Shown piece by piece: positions 1 to 11,100 of a stretch of 64,000 nt of DNA. The DNA is taken from the NCBI GenBank assembly GCA_030549335.1, contig CM060196.1, forward strand, positions 14,647,501-14,711,500. The letters run 5' to 3'. The DNA is from Pontederia crassipes (lineage: Eukaryota > Streptophyta > Magnoliopsida > Commelinales > Pontederiaceae). The number at the start of each line of letters is the position of its first letter. Positions within the stretch are counted from its first letter, which is position 1. The notes under the pieces were generated by a model that was not told the origin of the DNA, ran no database searches, and was given only the letters and a program-made list of their open reading frames with translations. Made by a program: the position numbers and the translations under genes.

Positions 1-687
1 TAAAGTATAAGAAAAATATTAGTTAAAGATTGCTAACCTTAGCACAAAAGACAGAATGGTATGTTGTACACTATAACTAAATAAGTTTGTTAAATATTTT
101 TTTAGATATATCGTACTCATGCACTGCGGAACTACTGCACATCTGATTTAGTCTTACATATTTTTTTTAAGTACCCACTCAAATATTAGTTAGGACGAAA
201 GAGCATAACGGTATTTTTCTTATCAAAGTGATGGTTCTAAATATCAAATATGAGACTACTAACATCTGATGAATAATTTAAAATACAATCCTACTAACTA
301 GTTGTGTCAAATTAATTTAGTTTGCATATTTATTTATCCAACTTAAGACATTAAGAAGTGGCACACGACCTGATTTACAGATGAATTGATTTTTTTTTCA
401 GAATTTACTTTTTAATTTCAATAAGAGTAATTTTTAACTTTTCCCCCTAACTATTAGACCTCCCTTTATAAATTATAATGGGAAAAAAGTACAGGAAAGA
501 AGCATATGTTGGTATGGGTCTCTTTCCTCCAGCTGCTGTGCTGCTCCCTGTGTACATTAGATACTGTTATGGATGGATGGGTGGATAGATAAAAAGATAT
601 CCATCTTTCGGTACATGATGAAGGATGCCCTAACAACAGCCACTAACCTTATCAAAAGTTGGCAAGCCAAATGGCTAACATAATTTG

Positions 688-690
<3 letters not shown>

Positions 691-733
<43 letters not shown>
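691..733. repeat. (TA)n microsatellite
   Basis: About 21 uninterrupted TA units. The Ile-Tyr run in the overlapping open frame comes only from this repeat. Confidence 0.95.
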
Positions 734-736
<3 letters not shown>

Positions 737-983
737 TTTTCTGTTTTGATTTTGGAACATGAACCAATGTCTCGTCAATAAAATATTTAGTCCCTTTTCA
801 ATTTAGCGCTATTCTTTTTCTTTTTCTTTTTAATATGTGTGTCTCCTTTTATGAGATGAAATAATAAAAAGAAATAGGTTAGTTTATAGTTTGTCTATCT
901 ACCTAACTACCTATCAATGCAGCATATCTTTCATACATATGCCCCCGTAATAGCGACCTCCATCCCTCACATGATCTGTTCCC

Positions 984-988
<5 letters not shown>

Positions 989-1053
<65 letters not shown>
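989..1053. repeat. (CT)n microsatellite
   Basis: About 32 uninterrupted TC/CT units. The Arg-Glu run in the antisense open frame is an artefact of this repeat. Confidence 0.95.
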
Positions 1054-1055
<2 letters not shown>

Positions 1056-2502
1056 TTAATTCCAAAGCTAAGTCAATTGACCTGTAAGCGAATTGAAATT
1101 CACATGTATACAAGGTTCGAAATATAAAAGAGAGATTACTCTTTGATGTTCGATGCATTTAACCTTAATTTGTTGTTGTGTACATAATCTCAAAGTGAGG
1201 TCATTTGGGCGTCTAATAAATCCACCTTCTATTCCAATGAGAATCCGATATTACTTGGTCAATTAGTTCCTACTATTTGTTAATTCAACTAGCTAATTAT
1301 ATATATTATCCCTCACGTTTCATATTGAATTGCTAGGATAATAAACTCGGAAAGAAGGCCACATGATTACATTCAAATTAGAAACCCTTATCATGCTCAC
1401 ACCGTAACTACATTACGAGGGTATATAATAAGCTTTTGGACATCATAGTATTTAGCTAAGGGATATAAGCAGGGCTATTCATGGGCCCCACTCAATTCAT
1501 TTAACTCTAGGTCGGATTAGGTATGCGACTCCATTCAATTCGATCTAAGTCGGATTAAGTTGGATCGACTTATAAATTTATATTTTTTTAATATTAAATA
1601 TACTACTAAATTAGAAAAAAAATAATGGAACAAAGTAAAAATATTAAAGTATCATATAAAATGAGAAGATGAAAAATGTTATAATGTAACTATAAATTAT
1701 CAAGTAAAATTGATTAGATCTAATTAGTCAAATGGTTAGAATAGCAATAAATTGAAGTACTGGAGTTAATTTTAAATAATAAGTAGTTATATGTTTGATA
1801 ATAAAAACTTATAAGTTATTGTCAAATGAACAGAAAGTTTTAATATTATAATAGAGAAAAGATGTGAAGAAAAGTTATATATATATATAAGATAAAATAG
1901 TACAATTTTTTCTCGATCTATATACAAGTAAAATAAGAGCTTATTTATTCTTTTTTTAGTTATCAAATAAGGAGAAAAAAAATTAAAATTACTTATAAGC
2001 TTAACCAAATAATCCCTTATTTTATTCACGAATGTACTTTTAGAGATATCACTCGTAAAGCCTCAGACGAATCACAACTTATTTGGCTATGCTAAAAAAA
2101 TAATCCTGTGGCTTTAGTTAGTATATATCTATTTATCTATTTTCCGTTCCAAATTAGTTAGGAATCTAATCTCATCTGAAACTTAGACTAACCAATTTGC
2201 AGTGCTCTTGCCACTATGTCTCATACATACATAATTAGTGAGGTTCAAAATGAAGAAATCATTTCTAGAAAGTGAAAGCTCATCATTTGAGCCTCTAAAG
2301 ATGCATAAATTTGGTTTTATGGTCTAAAATCTAAAGTAATCTTTTTTAATCACTACAAGAAAATCGCGATTTTTCGACGGATAATTTTCGACGGTTCTAA
2401 ATCCGTCGCAATTTGCAACGGATTTTTCGACGATTCCATTTCCGACGGATTTTTCGATGGTTATGACCGTCGGAAATAATTTATATTATTATTTAATTTT
2501 TT

Positions 2503-2944
2503 GACGATTAGGAACGTCGATATTTTCGACGGATATCCATCCGTCGTAATTTTCGACGACTTTTCCGACGGTTACGACCGTCGGAAATAAAAAAAATAAA
2601 TTATATATTTTTTAATATTATTATTAAATTTTTTCGACGAATTTTCCGACGGTCACGACCGTCGAAAATAAAAAAATTAATTATATAATTTATTATATTA
2701 TTATTTAATTTTTCGACGATTAGGAACGTCGATATTTTCGACGGATATCCATCCGTCGCAATTTCTGACGGAAATAAAAAAATTAAATTATATATTTTTA
2801 ATATTATTATTAAATTTTTTCGACGGATTTTCCGACGGTTGTGACCGTCGAAAATAAAAAAATTAATTATATAATTTATTATATTATTATTTAATTTTTC
2901 GACGATTAGGAACGTCGATATTTCCGACGGATATCCATCCGTCG
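2503..2944. repeat. Three-fold repeated block in the left subterminal region of the CACTA element
   Basis: A 44-bp motif starting GACGATTAGGAACGTCGATA and ending in a GACGGATATCCATCCGTC hairpin occurs at 2503-2546, 2715-2758 and 2901-2944. AT-rich stretches and further CGACGG/CCGTCG hairpins separate the copies. The unequal spacing (212 and 186 bp) suggests duplication followed by internal deletion. Such repeats are the expected binding sites of a CACTA transposase accessory protein; that role is inferred. Confidence 0.85.
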
Positions 2945-3059
2945 CAAAATCCGCCGCAATTTCCGAAGGTCGTAACCGTCGGTAAAATAAAAAATAATAT
3001 TTTATATAACTAAATAAAATAAAAATATTTATTATTTACGTTTTCATCGGCCGAAATCG

Positions 3060-3440
3060 TCGGTAATTAAAATTTCTTTATCCCATTTTTTTCCCTTTTC
3101 TCGCTTTCTTTCCACTTTTTTCCTTTATATATTTTCCCTCCTCCCTCTTCTCTCTCCCTCCTCCCTCCACTCCTCTCTCTCTCTCCCTCCTCTCCTCTCT
3201 CCCTCTCCCGGCCGCGAGCACCGGATCGGCCTCTCCCGCGCGCCGGACGCCGGCGACCCTCTCCCGCACCGGCGTATCTCTCTCTCCCGCTCCGCGTCGG
3301 CATCTCTCTCTCTGCTGTCGGCCGGATCCGGCCGTGGCCGTTCGGATCCGGCCGCCTGGCGGTGGATCCGGCCTCCTGGCAGTGGATCCGACCTCCAGCG
3401 GCCGGATCCGAACGCCAGGCGGCCGGATCCGGCTGCTAAT
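3060..3440. other. CT-rich and CGG-rich insert inside the CACTA element
   Basis: A pyrimidine-rich stretch (about 3100-3210) is followed by a GC-rich stretch with repeated GGATCCGGCC/GGCCGGATCC palindromes. The composition differs sharply from the AT-rich DNA on both sides and resembles a plant 5' leader plus GC-rich first exon, so a captured host fragment is possible. Open frames cover it on the - strand, but they are low complexity and match no family I recognise. Confidence 0.4.
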
Positions 3441-3479
3441 TTTTTTTATATTTAAAAAATTATTTGCGACGATTGCGAC

Positions 3480-3935
3480 CGTCAAAAGATCGACGGTTGC
3501 GACGCCCGTCTAAAGTTTCGACAGTTGGGACCGTCGGGCTCGGACCGCTGGTCTTTTCCGGCGGTTGCAACCGTCGGAAATTTCGACGGCTCGGACCGCC
3601 GGCCTTTTCCGGCGGTTGCAACCGTCGAAAATATTGACGGTTCGGACCGCCGGCCTTTTCCGACGGTTGCGACCGTCGGAAATATCGACGGTTCTAACCG
3701 CCGGAGACTTTTTCGGCAGTTGCAACCGTCGAAAAATTTCGACGGGTCGAACCGCCGGGGACTGTTCCGACGGCCAGAACCGTCGATATTTTCGACGAAT
3801 TTTTTTCGACCGTCGCAAATCCGTTTGCGACGAGCATTTTTCTGATGGATCGATTCCGATTGAAAAACCGTCGGTAATTGCGTTACCGACAGTTTTCGAG
3901 CTGATTACCAACGGTTCGGACCGTCGGTAATCCGA
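3480..3935. repeat. Right subterminal hairpin array of the CACTA element
   Basis: A head-to-tail series of roughly 30-60 bp units such as GACGGTTGCGACCGTCGG and GACGGTTCGGACCGCCGG alternates inverted half-sites. The repetition keeps several frames open on both strands at once. These frames are repeat shadows, not genes. Confidence 0.85.
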
Positions 3936-3953
3936 GTTTTTCTTGTAGTGAAT

Positions 3954-5681
3954 GACTCTTTAAGTGGTAGCTTTAGGGCCGGGGCCAGGTTAAAATTGAT
4001 GTACGATGGTAAATCTAATTAAGGTTGTGAAGCATATTTGGAAAGTTCTTTTGCATTAAAGATTTAAAGTTGGATCTTTTGGTAACACCACTAAAGAACA
4101 TATCATGTCCTATTAGATCTAAAGCTGATGAATATAATAAGGCCAACAATAGTTATATAAAAATATACTTTTTATATAATTCAATTAATTCAAATATTTA
4201 TTTTCTTTTTGCTACTAGGAGAGATCGAAACCTATTAGGAAATAAAATATTTTATGAAAACATTACTTTAAGTCCTCAAAATTAATTATTTTATGGGCAA
4301 AGAAATTGCATCCCCCCAAAGTTACGTTCTTGTAACATTGAACTATCTTTTTATTTGAATTTTCTTCTTGATGGAAGTTTTTTTTTGTAGCTAAAAATAT
4401 TTTGGTTGCTGGAAAAAGGACAAAATAAGCAAAAGGACTGAAAAACAAAATTGAAGTTGACCTTTTCTTAATTTTCCAAAATTCATTATATGCAAAAATA
4501 CAAAGAAAAATTAAAAAACCCTACCCAACAAGAAAATATTAAAAATATAAAACCTAACCCAATAAAATAAAGAATCCGAAAAAACTAACACCTAAAACGT
4601 TCGGCATAAGCAAGACATGAACTAACAAAGGAAACAACATTTTTTAAAAAGAAAAAAGAAAAAAAAAGTTTAGATACATGAAAAATAAGCAAAATGTTAT
4701 CTAACAAGTTTTTTCCCGAGCAAACACATGCTTTGGCATAAGGAGACATTCTTAATTTTTGGTGAACATAAGAGATTTTTTTTAAGTTTTTTAAGTGGAG
4801 GAGAGATTTTAATTTTTCTATTGACTTGCGGGTCAACTGTTTGGCATTTTTCTTGTCCTGTCTGCTTGCCATTTTATTTTCGGAGTGCCGGCGAAGGTAT
4901 AGAGGAAGTTTCGGTATTCTATAACTAATTTGAAGTAAAAAAATTGAACAATAATAATTTATTCTCTTATTAGAGTGTATAAATATATCACGATCCTCCT
5001 TTAATTGTAATGACTTTGGTTGTAACATTTTTTTTATTTGTGAATTAATTGACTTACACTTTGATTAGTTAACTAAGTGACTTCTATACTTCAAATTAAA
5101 TTTGCTTGGACCGAATCGGCTGAAAGGGTCAATTTTATCCGATAGTCAATTTTACTTTTTGATATAAAAATATCTAATATTTTTATTCTAAAGCATTAAT
5201 ATCAATTTTAAGAGCTTTATTTTCATATATTCTAAACTTTTAATTACATAAAACCTAAAAACTGAATAGACATTAATTAAATTTTAAATAAAGAAAAGGA
5301 TTGAGTCATCGAGTGGCTCAACTCAAATTAGAGATGTTCAACTCCTACCCTATTGGTCCTCCTAAGTTAGAGTGAGATAGATGGGGTTCATATTTTTCTA
5401 CTGGGTGCCTGTAATTATTCCAAAGAGTGAGAAGCATATGCTTGAAGGACTAAAGGCTTAAGCTTAAAGAAGAAGAAACAATGATGATGCTCCACTTGGG
5501 GAACTAATTAAGCTTAATGAAGACGACAAGAAAGATCACAAAACCTTCTTTCTTTTATCTCCACCCCTGGAGCCTAAAGGGCGAGGAGAGAGAGAGATGA
5601 ATATTGTACTACAAGACCTATGCAACTAGAGATAGACTATTTCATGAATAAATGGAAGGGGCATCAGTGGGGGATTAATAA

Positions 5682-5729
<48 letters not shown>

Positions 5730-6237
5730 GCACAAAGTGGTTGTTTTATATATTGACAATTTTTTTATTATTTTTCATGACAAATATTTAAAAGACTCGT
5801 TCTTAGGTACCGTATATATATCTTTACAGTACTCACTCACAGTGCATGGGTTCGTCAAGGGACGTGCTTGTTGGGTGGTGGTGGTGGGGATTAAAAAATA
5901 AACGGGGCAAAAATCTAACAAAGTACAGGCGCATTTGGCTTCACCCAAAACTTACAAAGGAAGGGGAGAGAGAGAGAGAGAGGAAACAGCAGGTGATCAT
6001 GGAAGAGAACATGACCTACCGGTGGCCGCTGCGGATGGGCACAACGCCAAGTAGCGGCCGCCAGCTCACGGCTCCTAGACATTGACTCGCCACCAAACGG
6101 CCTGCCATTACTCCATCTCCTCTCTCTCTCCGCCCATCGCTCCCTTTTATCTCACTCTCTCCTCCGACACACTCACAGCTCACTGCGCTCTCTCTCTCGC
6201 TCAGCTCATTCTTTGAATTCTCGCAAACAAGGACGAT
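3954..6237. other. Intergenic DNA and presumed pectinesterase promoter
   Basis: AT-rich DNA with no supportable gene up to about 5800. A compound (CT)n(TA)n microsatellite lies at 5684-5730. From about 6110 to 6237 the sequence becomes CT-rich, typical of a plant 5' leader, and leads directly into the pectinesterase start codon. I could not assign a convincing TATA box. Confidence 0.5.
5684..5730. repeat. Compound (CT)n(TA)n microsatellite
   Basis: About nine CT units run directly into about twelve TA units, roughly 500 bp upstream of the pectinesterase start codon. Confidence 0.9.
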
Positions 6238-8166
6238 ATGGGCTACGGCCGGCTCGGCGCGTCCGAGTCTTTCCGCTCCGTGACCAACCTGATCCGGCCT
6301 AGTGAACCGGCCGCCGCCGGCACCCAAGACGGCGCGGACCCCGGCCAACGACGCCGCCGTTACCTCCTGCTCGGCCTCTTCGCCATCCTGCTCATTGCGG
6401 CCTCCGCCGCTACGGTCGGAGTGCTCGTCCAGCGCGGCCGGGCGCGCGCGCTGGACTCCTCCCGAGTGCACGCTCCGACGCAGGCCATCGCCAAGACGTG
6501 CGGGCGTACACGGTACCCGGACCTGTGCGTGAACTCGCTCATGGACTTCCCCGGGGCCACCTCCGCCGGCGAGCGCGACCTCGTGCACGTCTCCCTCAAC
6601 ATGACCGTCCGCCGCGTCGCGGCCGCCCTCTACGGCGCCTCCGCCATCAACGGCGTCCCCATGGCGACCCTCGCCCGGGCCGCCTACGAGGACTGCATGG
6701 AGCTCCTCGACGACTCCCTGGAGTACCTCTCCAACTCCCTGTACGTCGTCTCTCCCGGCTCCTCCTCTCCTTCCCCGTCCCAGGCTAGGGTCGTCAAGGG
6801 CGCGTCCGACGACGACGTGATCACCTGGCTCAGCGCCGCGCTCACCAACCAGGACACCTGCGAGGAGGGCCTCCAGGACGTCACGGACACGTACGTCAAG
6901 CAGCAGATGGCCGACCACCTCAAGGACCTCTCCGAGCTCGTCAGCAACACCCTCGCCATCTTTGCCGGCTCCACCGACCAAAACAAGGACTTCTCCGGCA
7001 TTCCCATCCAGAACAAGCGCAAACTGTTGAGCAGCAGCGTCGGCCACGTTGATGCAGACCACTTCCCCGAATGGCTGAGAAAGAAGGACCGCAGGCTTCT
7101 GCAGGTGCCCGGCGTCAGCATCCAGGCCGACATGGTGGTGTCCAAGGATGGGACCAATGGGAGCTACAAGTCCATCTCGGACGCCGTGAAGGCGGTGCCC
7201 GAGAACAGCCCGCGCCGTATCATCATCTACATCAAGGCCGGCCGATACGAGGAGAACATCAAGGTCGCGAGGAAGAAGACAAACATCATGTTCGTCGGCG
7301 ACGGCAAGGGCATGACCGTCATCACCGGCTCCCGCAGCGTCTTCGACAGCTACACCACCTTCCACACCGCCACCTTCGGTAACGCATTCGATTCGAATCG
7401 ACTTGCCGGTTAACAGGAAGCACGAATCATTGCTCAATTCAGATAGAAATGGCAATTTTTTGCAGCGGCGACGGGCGGGGGAGTGATCATAAAGGACATG
7501 ACGATAGAGAACTCGGCGGGACCTGAGAAGCACCAGGCGGTGGCGCTACGGGTGGGGGCGGACCACGCGGTGGTGTACCGCTGCAGCATCGCCGGCTACC
7601 AGGACACGCTCTACGTGCACTCGCAACGGCAGTTCTACCGCGAATGCGACATCTACGGCACCGTTGACTTCGTCTTCGGCAACGCCGCCGTGGTGCTGCA
7701 GAACTGCAGCCTGTGGGCGCGGAAGCCGATGCCGCTGCAGAAGAACACGATCACGGCGCAGAACCGCAAGGACCCGAACCAGAACACGGGGATATCGATC
7801 CACGCCTGCCGGGTGGTGGCGACGCCGGAGCTGGAGGCGGCCGGGTCGGACTACCACACGTACCTCGGCCGGCCGTGGAAGACGTACGCGAGGGTGGTGT
7901 ACATGATTACCTACATGGGCGGCCACGTCGACCCGGCCGGGTGGCTCGAGTGGAACGGCAACTTCGCGCTGGACACGCTGTACTACGGCGAGTACATGAA
8001 CTACGGCCCCGGCGCGGCCGTGGGGCAGAGGGTGAACTGGCCGGGGTTCAGGGTGATCACGCTGCCGGCGGAGGCCAACAAGTTCACCGTCGGGGAGTTC
8101 ATCGTCGGCGCGTCGTGGCTGCCGTCCACCGGAGTGGCGTTCTTGTCCGGCTTATCTGCACAGTAA
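6238..8166 (+). CDS. PME: Pectinesterase with N-terminal pectinesterase-inhibitor (PMEI) domain
   Basis: Removes methyl esters from cell-wall homogalacturonan, releasing methanol and acidic pectin. Exons are 6238-7378 and 7466-8166. The 87-bp intron has donor G|GTAACG and acceptor TTGCAG, and the join restores the family motif TATFAATGGG. The product is 613 aa. A membrane segment at about residues 40-63 (YLLLGLFAILLIAASAATVG) acts as signal anchor. The PMEI domain spans about 80-250 and has its conserved Cys residues. Two dibasic processing sites follow, RKLL (near 263) and RRLL (near 285). The catalytic domain runs from about 295 to the end and contains GRYEE (335-339), QAVALR (Q404), QDTLY (Q426, D427), DFVFG (nucleophile D448) and LGRPW (R516, W518), so all known catalytic residues are present. 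It is a group 1 (type I) enzyme, expected to pass through the Golgi to the wall. The ATG at 6238 follows a CT-rich leader. The long antisense open frame is a GC-codon shadow. Confidence 0.96.
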
Positions 8167-11100
8167 CTGCATGCAGCTCCATCTGTTCCATTTTTCCCCT
8201 GCTTCTGTTAATTCTCTTGCCTTACGTAACGTCTACTACAACAGGGTTCATATCCCTTTAGGGGCTGATTAATTTGGCAATTTTTTTTTCTTTAGGGTTG
8301 TAATAATCGAGAACTGTTTTATTATTAAGATTCCTAACTGTACATGTTTAAGTTGTCAATTTCCCAATAATAGTAATAATAATAATGATTATGATATTAA
8401 AAATAGTTGCTTTCTGGTGATCCTCTGTTTCCTCATTCCTCTGTTTCTGTCAACGTTGTTGTTGTTCATAGTTTGATGTAAACCTGAAAACGGTCATCCT
8501 TCTTTGTGCACTTTTTTATTTATTTAATATTCTGTGATTTAGACAGAAATATGTAATACGCTGTTTTTCTTATACATATATTCGATATATGATCAGAATC
8601 CACTATGACAACTTTTAACCTAATACCATTACTTATACATATATTGGATATATTAGAAATAGTTGCTTTCTGCAGATCCCCTCTTTCCTCAGTCCTCTGT
8701 TTATGTCAATGTTGTTGTTGTTCAGAGTTTGATGTAAACTTGGAAACGGTCATCCTTCTTTGTGCACTTTTATTTATTTATTTAATATTCTGTGATTTAG
8801 ACAGAAATATGTAATATGCCTTTTTTTTCTTATACATATATTCAATGTATGATCAGAATCCACTAGGACAACTTTTAACCTAATACCATTTCAATCATTA
8901 GACAAGGTATGATAATTGCCAACTCTGATGACATGGTCATTAACATCTCCATTTTTATTTTTTATTTCTGTTTTTTTAATCTATCTACCTTGTACCTATT
9001 ACGTTTACCATAAGATACCTGATACAATGGCATGATTTTAGGATCTCCATGTTTACAATAATTTCGCTGGTCAAGTTATTGAGACCTGTTAATTATTTGA
9101 GTCAATCAAACTTGATTAAAATTCTTATCAAATATTCCAATCCATTTTCACCTACCCAAAGAAAAAAAAATTCCAATCCAGCGATATATGATAGAGCTGC
9201 AAGGAATTGCAATTATATTATCTTTGTATCCATGGGTGAGATTGGGGCAATATGACAACACAAGGGTCTGTATATGATGCAGTGGAAACAGTTGGAAGGC
9301 CAAATGCATTGGGGATGAGTGTGTTGTCTGAGGTGATGATGCTTTTGTAAGGATGGATGCAGACAAGCACAGAGACATGTGCTTGAGGAGCTTAGTACAT
9401 ATTTCTTTCATGCATGAAGTGATGCCAAAATACAAATACAAAATTATACATGCAAAGTGGGGCTATGTTTAGTGCAATCATATATCCATGAGTGATATTT
9501 CGCTTGGTTGTGGCTTCAAGATTGGTGGCTGTTTCTATTGGTGGTGGTGGATGCCACACTTTGGATGAGCTCCACCAGCTCTAAATTGTGTCATCCATGA
9601 TGGCCTGCCCATTTTCCCCCCACATGCAGCTTGTGGTGAACTCTGATCTCAATGGTGATTGCTTAGACCAGAAGGATGTCTGCATGGGGAGCTGCTGCAA
9701 GCTCCGCAACAGTAAAATTATTCTTATCATCAGTGCATAGAATAATATCATGATTGATTGCAGAGAAATTTTCCTTCTGATCCTGCACCTTTTTTTTTCC
9801 TTTTTTTCTTTTTCTCAAAGGAGGATAACTGAAGGAAAGAGATAGGAAAAGGGTTTCCTGTGTTGGCCCCCAATTTGAAGATGCCTAGAAAGCTAAAAGG
9901 GCAAAGATTGAGGACTTACATGTAGGAAAGGAAGCAAGAAACCATTGAAATTTCCAGTGCCTCACATGTCTTGTCCTGCACCATGTTTTCCTTTTGGTTA
10001 GTTTTTGTGTGCTATGAAAAAGTCCAAGTGCTCTCTTTACACACGAAAAAAATGTAATTAGTGACATGGTTCTTAAAGTTTACTTTCGGTCCATGAAACT
10101 TTTAGATTCAATCAAATATGCCATTAGCTGTTTTTTTTTTCAATTCATGTTTCAAAAGGATGCAAAAAGGCATTGCTTTCGATCTTTTTTTTTCTTTTAA
10201 AAAGAAGTATTTGTTTCATAACAAGTATATCATTTTGATCAAGTTATACATCTTAAGCTTATCATAGGATGTAAATGAATATGATCCAAATCGAGGTATA
10301 TACGTTGTCAGTTCAAACCTGATAGATTTTGTTATCATGTATAAGTGGACTGTTGCCTGATCTGCATTATCAAGCTATAATTTTCATGCCATAAATTATA
10401 AGTAAAGAGAAGTTATACATCAAATACTGCAACGAAAATTTAAGATAATTATAGACTATTATTAGATAAAAAAATTCACAAAAAAAATGTGAATAGGACT
10501 CTAGGCCGAATCCATGTTTGTTTTTTTTTTCTTCTTTTTTTTGCATTATATTCGATATCAAGGAAAAGTAATTCTAGGTTCAAAGGGGACTAATTTTTTA
10601 TACTGGATCGATAGAGTACTCGAGGAATATTTTTCGTCTTGTTGATCATTAATTTATAGTGCAAGAGATATTTATTGCATATGTCTTGATTGTAATTGAG
10701 AATAAGATGGATTTCAAATTGAAATTATATATATAATTAAAATAAAATAAGGTGGTAATGCTCAATTGTGTGATAATATTTGAGTAAATTTATTTTTTTT
10801 ATTGTCATCCCAATATTTAAAAATTTGTGTCGATTATTCAAATATAACAACGCTAAGAATTATATACTCTGGTCACAAATTACAAATTGACATATCGATT
10901 AATCGCTTGACTAATTTAATATTATCTCGAATTACAACAATGTCTTAACTATAATGAACGACACTTGTGACAAAATTGTTTTACGTTGGTATGTTTTAGC
11001 TGAGCAATGAGAAGGTGACATTTCACTCTTGGCGAGTAAATTGGATTGAGATGAGGGTCTCTCAAAATGTGTGGTTGCGTGTGGTTTCGGGATATGGTGA

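Larger units (their letters stand above)
1..2347. other. AT-rich intergenic DNA, no gene seen
   Basis: No coding region is supportable here. Open frames are short and built on simple repeats or AT-rich sequence. The stretch holds a (TA)n tract and a long (CT)n tract, annotated separately, and ends at the AAT target duplication of the CACTA element. Confidence 0.6.
2351..3950. mobile_element. Non-autonomous CACTA (En/Spm-like) DNA transposon, 1600 bp
   Basis: The left end reads CACTACAAGAAAA and the right end reads TTTTTCTTGTAGTG, a terminal inverted repeat beginning with the diagnostic CACTA. A 3-bp direct duplication AAT flanks it at 2348-2350 and 3951-3953, the target duplication length expected for this superfamily. 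The interior is full of short inverted repeats of the type CGACGG...CCGTCG, which is how CACTA subterminal regions are known to be built. No transposase is encoded, so the copy must depend on an enzyme made elsewhere. The conserved ends and intact target duplication suggest an undamaged insertion. Orientation cannot be decided. Confidence 0.9.

Noticed and set aside
967..1158. Arg-Glu repeat proteins at (CT)n tracts (also 41418-41666)
   Set aside because: Pure microsatellite translation.
3078..3930. Overlapping open frames on both strands inside the CACTA element
   Set aside because: They follow the period of the hairpin repeats and GC palindromes and carry no known domain.
6016..7533. 505-codon open frame antisense to the pectinesterase
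   Set aside because: It results from high GC3 in the sense exon, has no domain, and the sense frame is a complete enzyme.
9624..9740. 39-codon Cys-containing small open frame (+ strand)
   Set aside because: No signal peptide, conserved cysteine pattern or promoter context could be seen. Length is within chance expectation.
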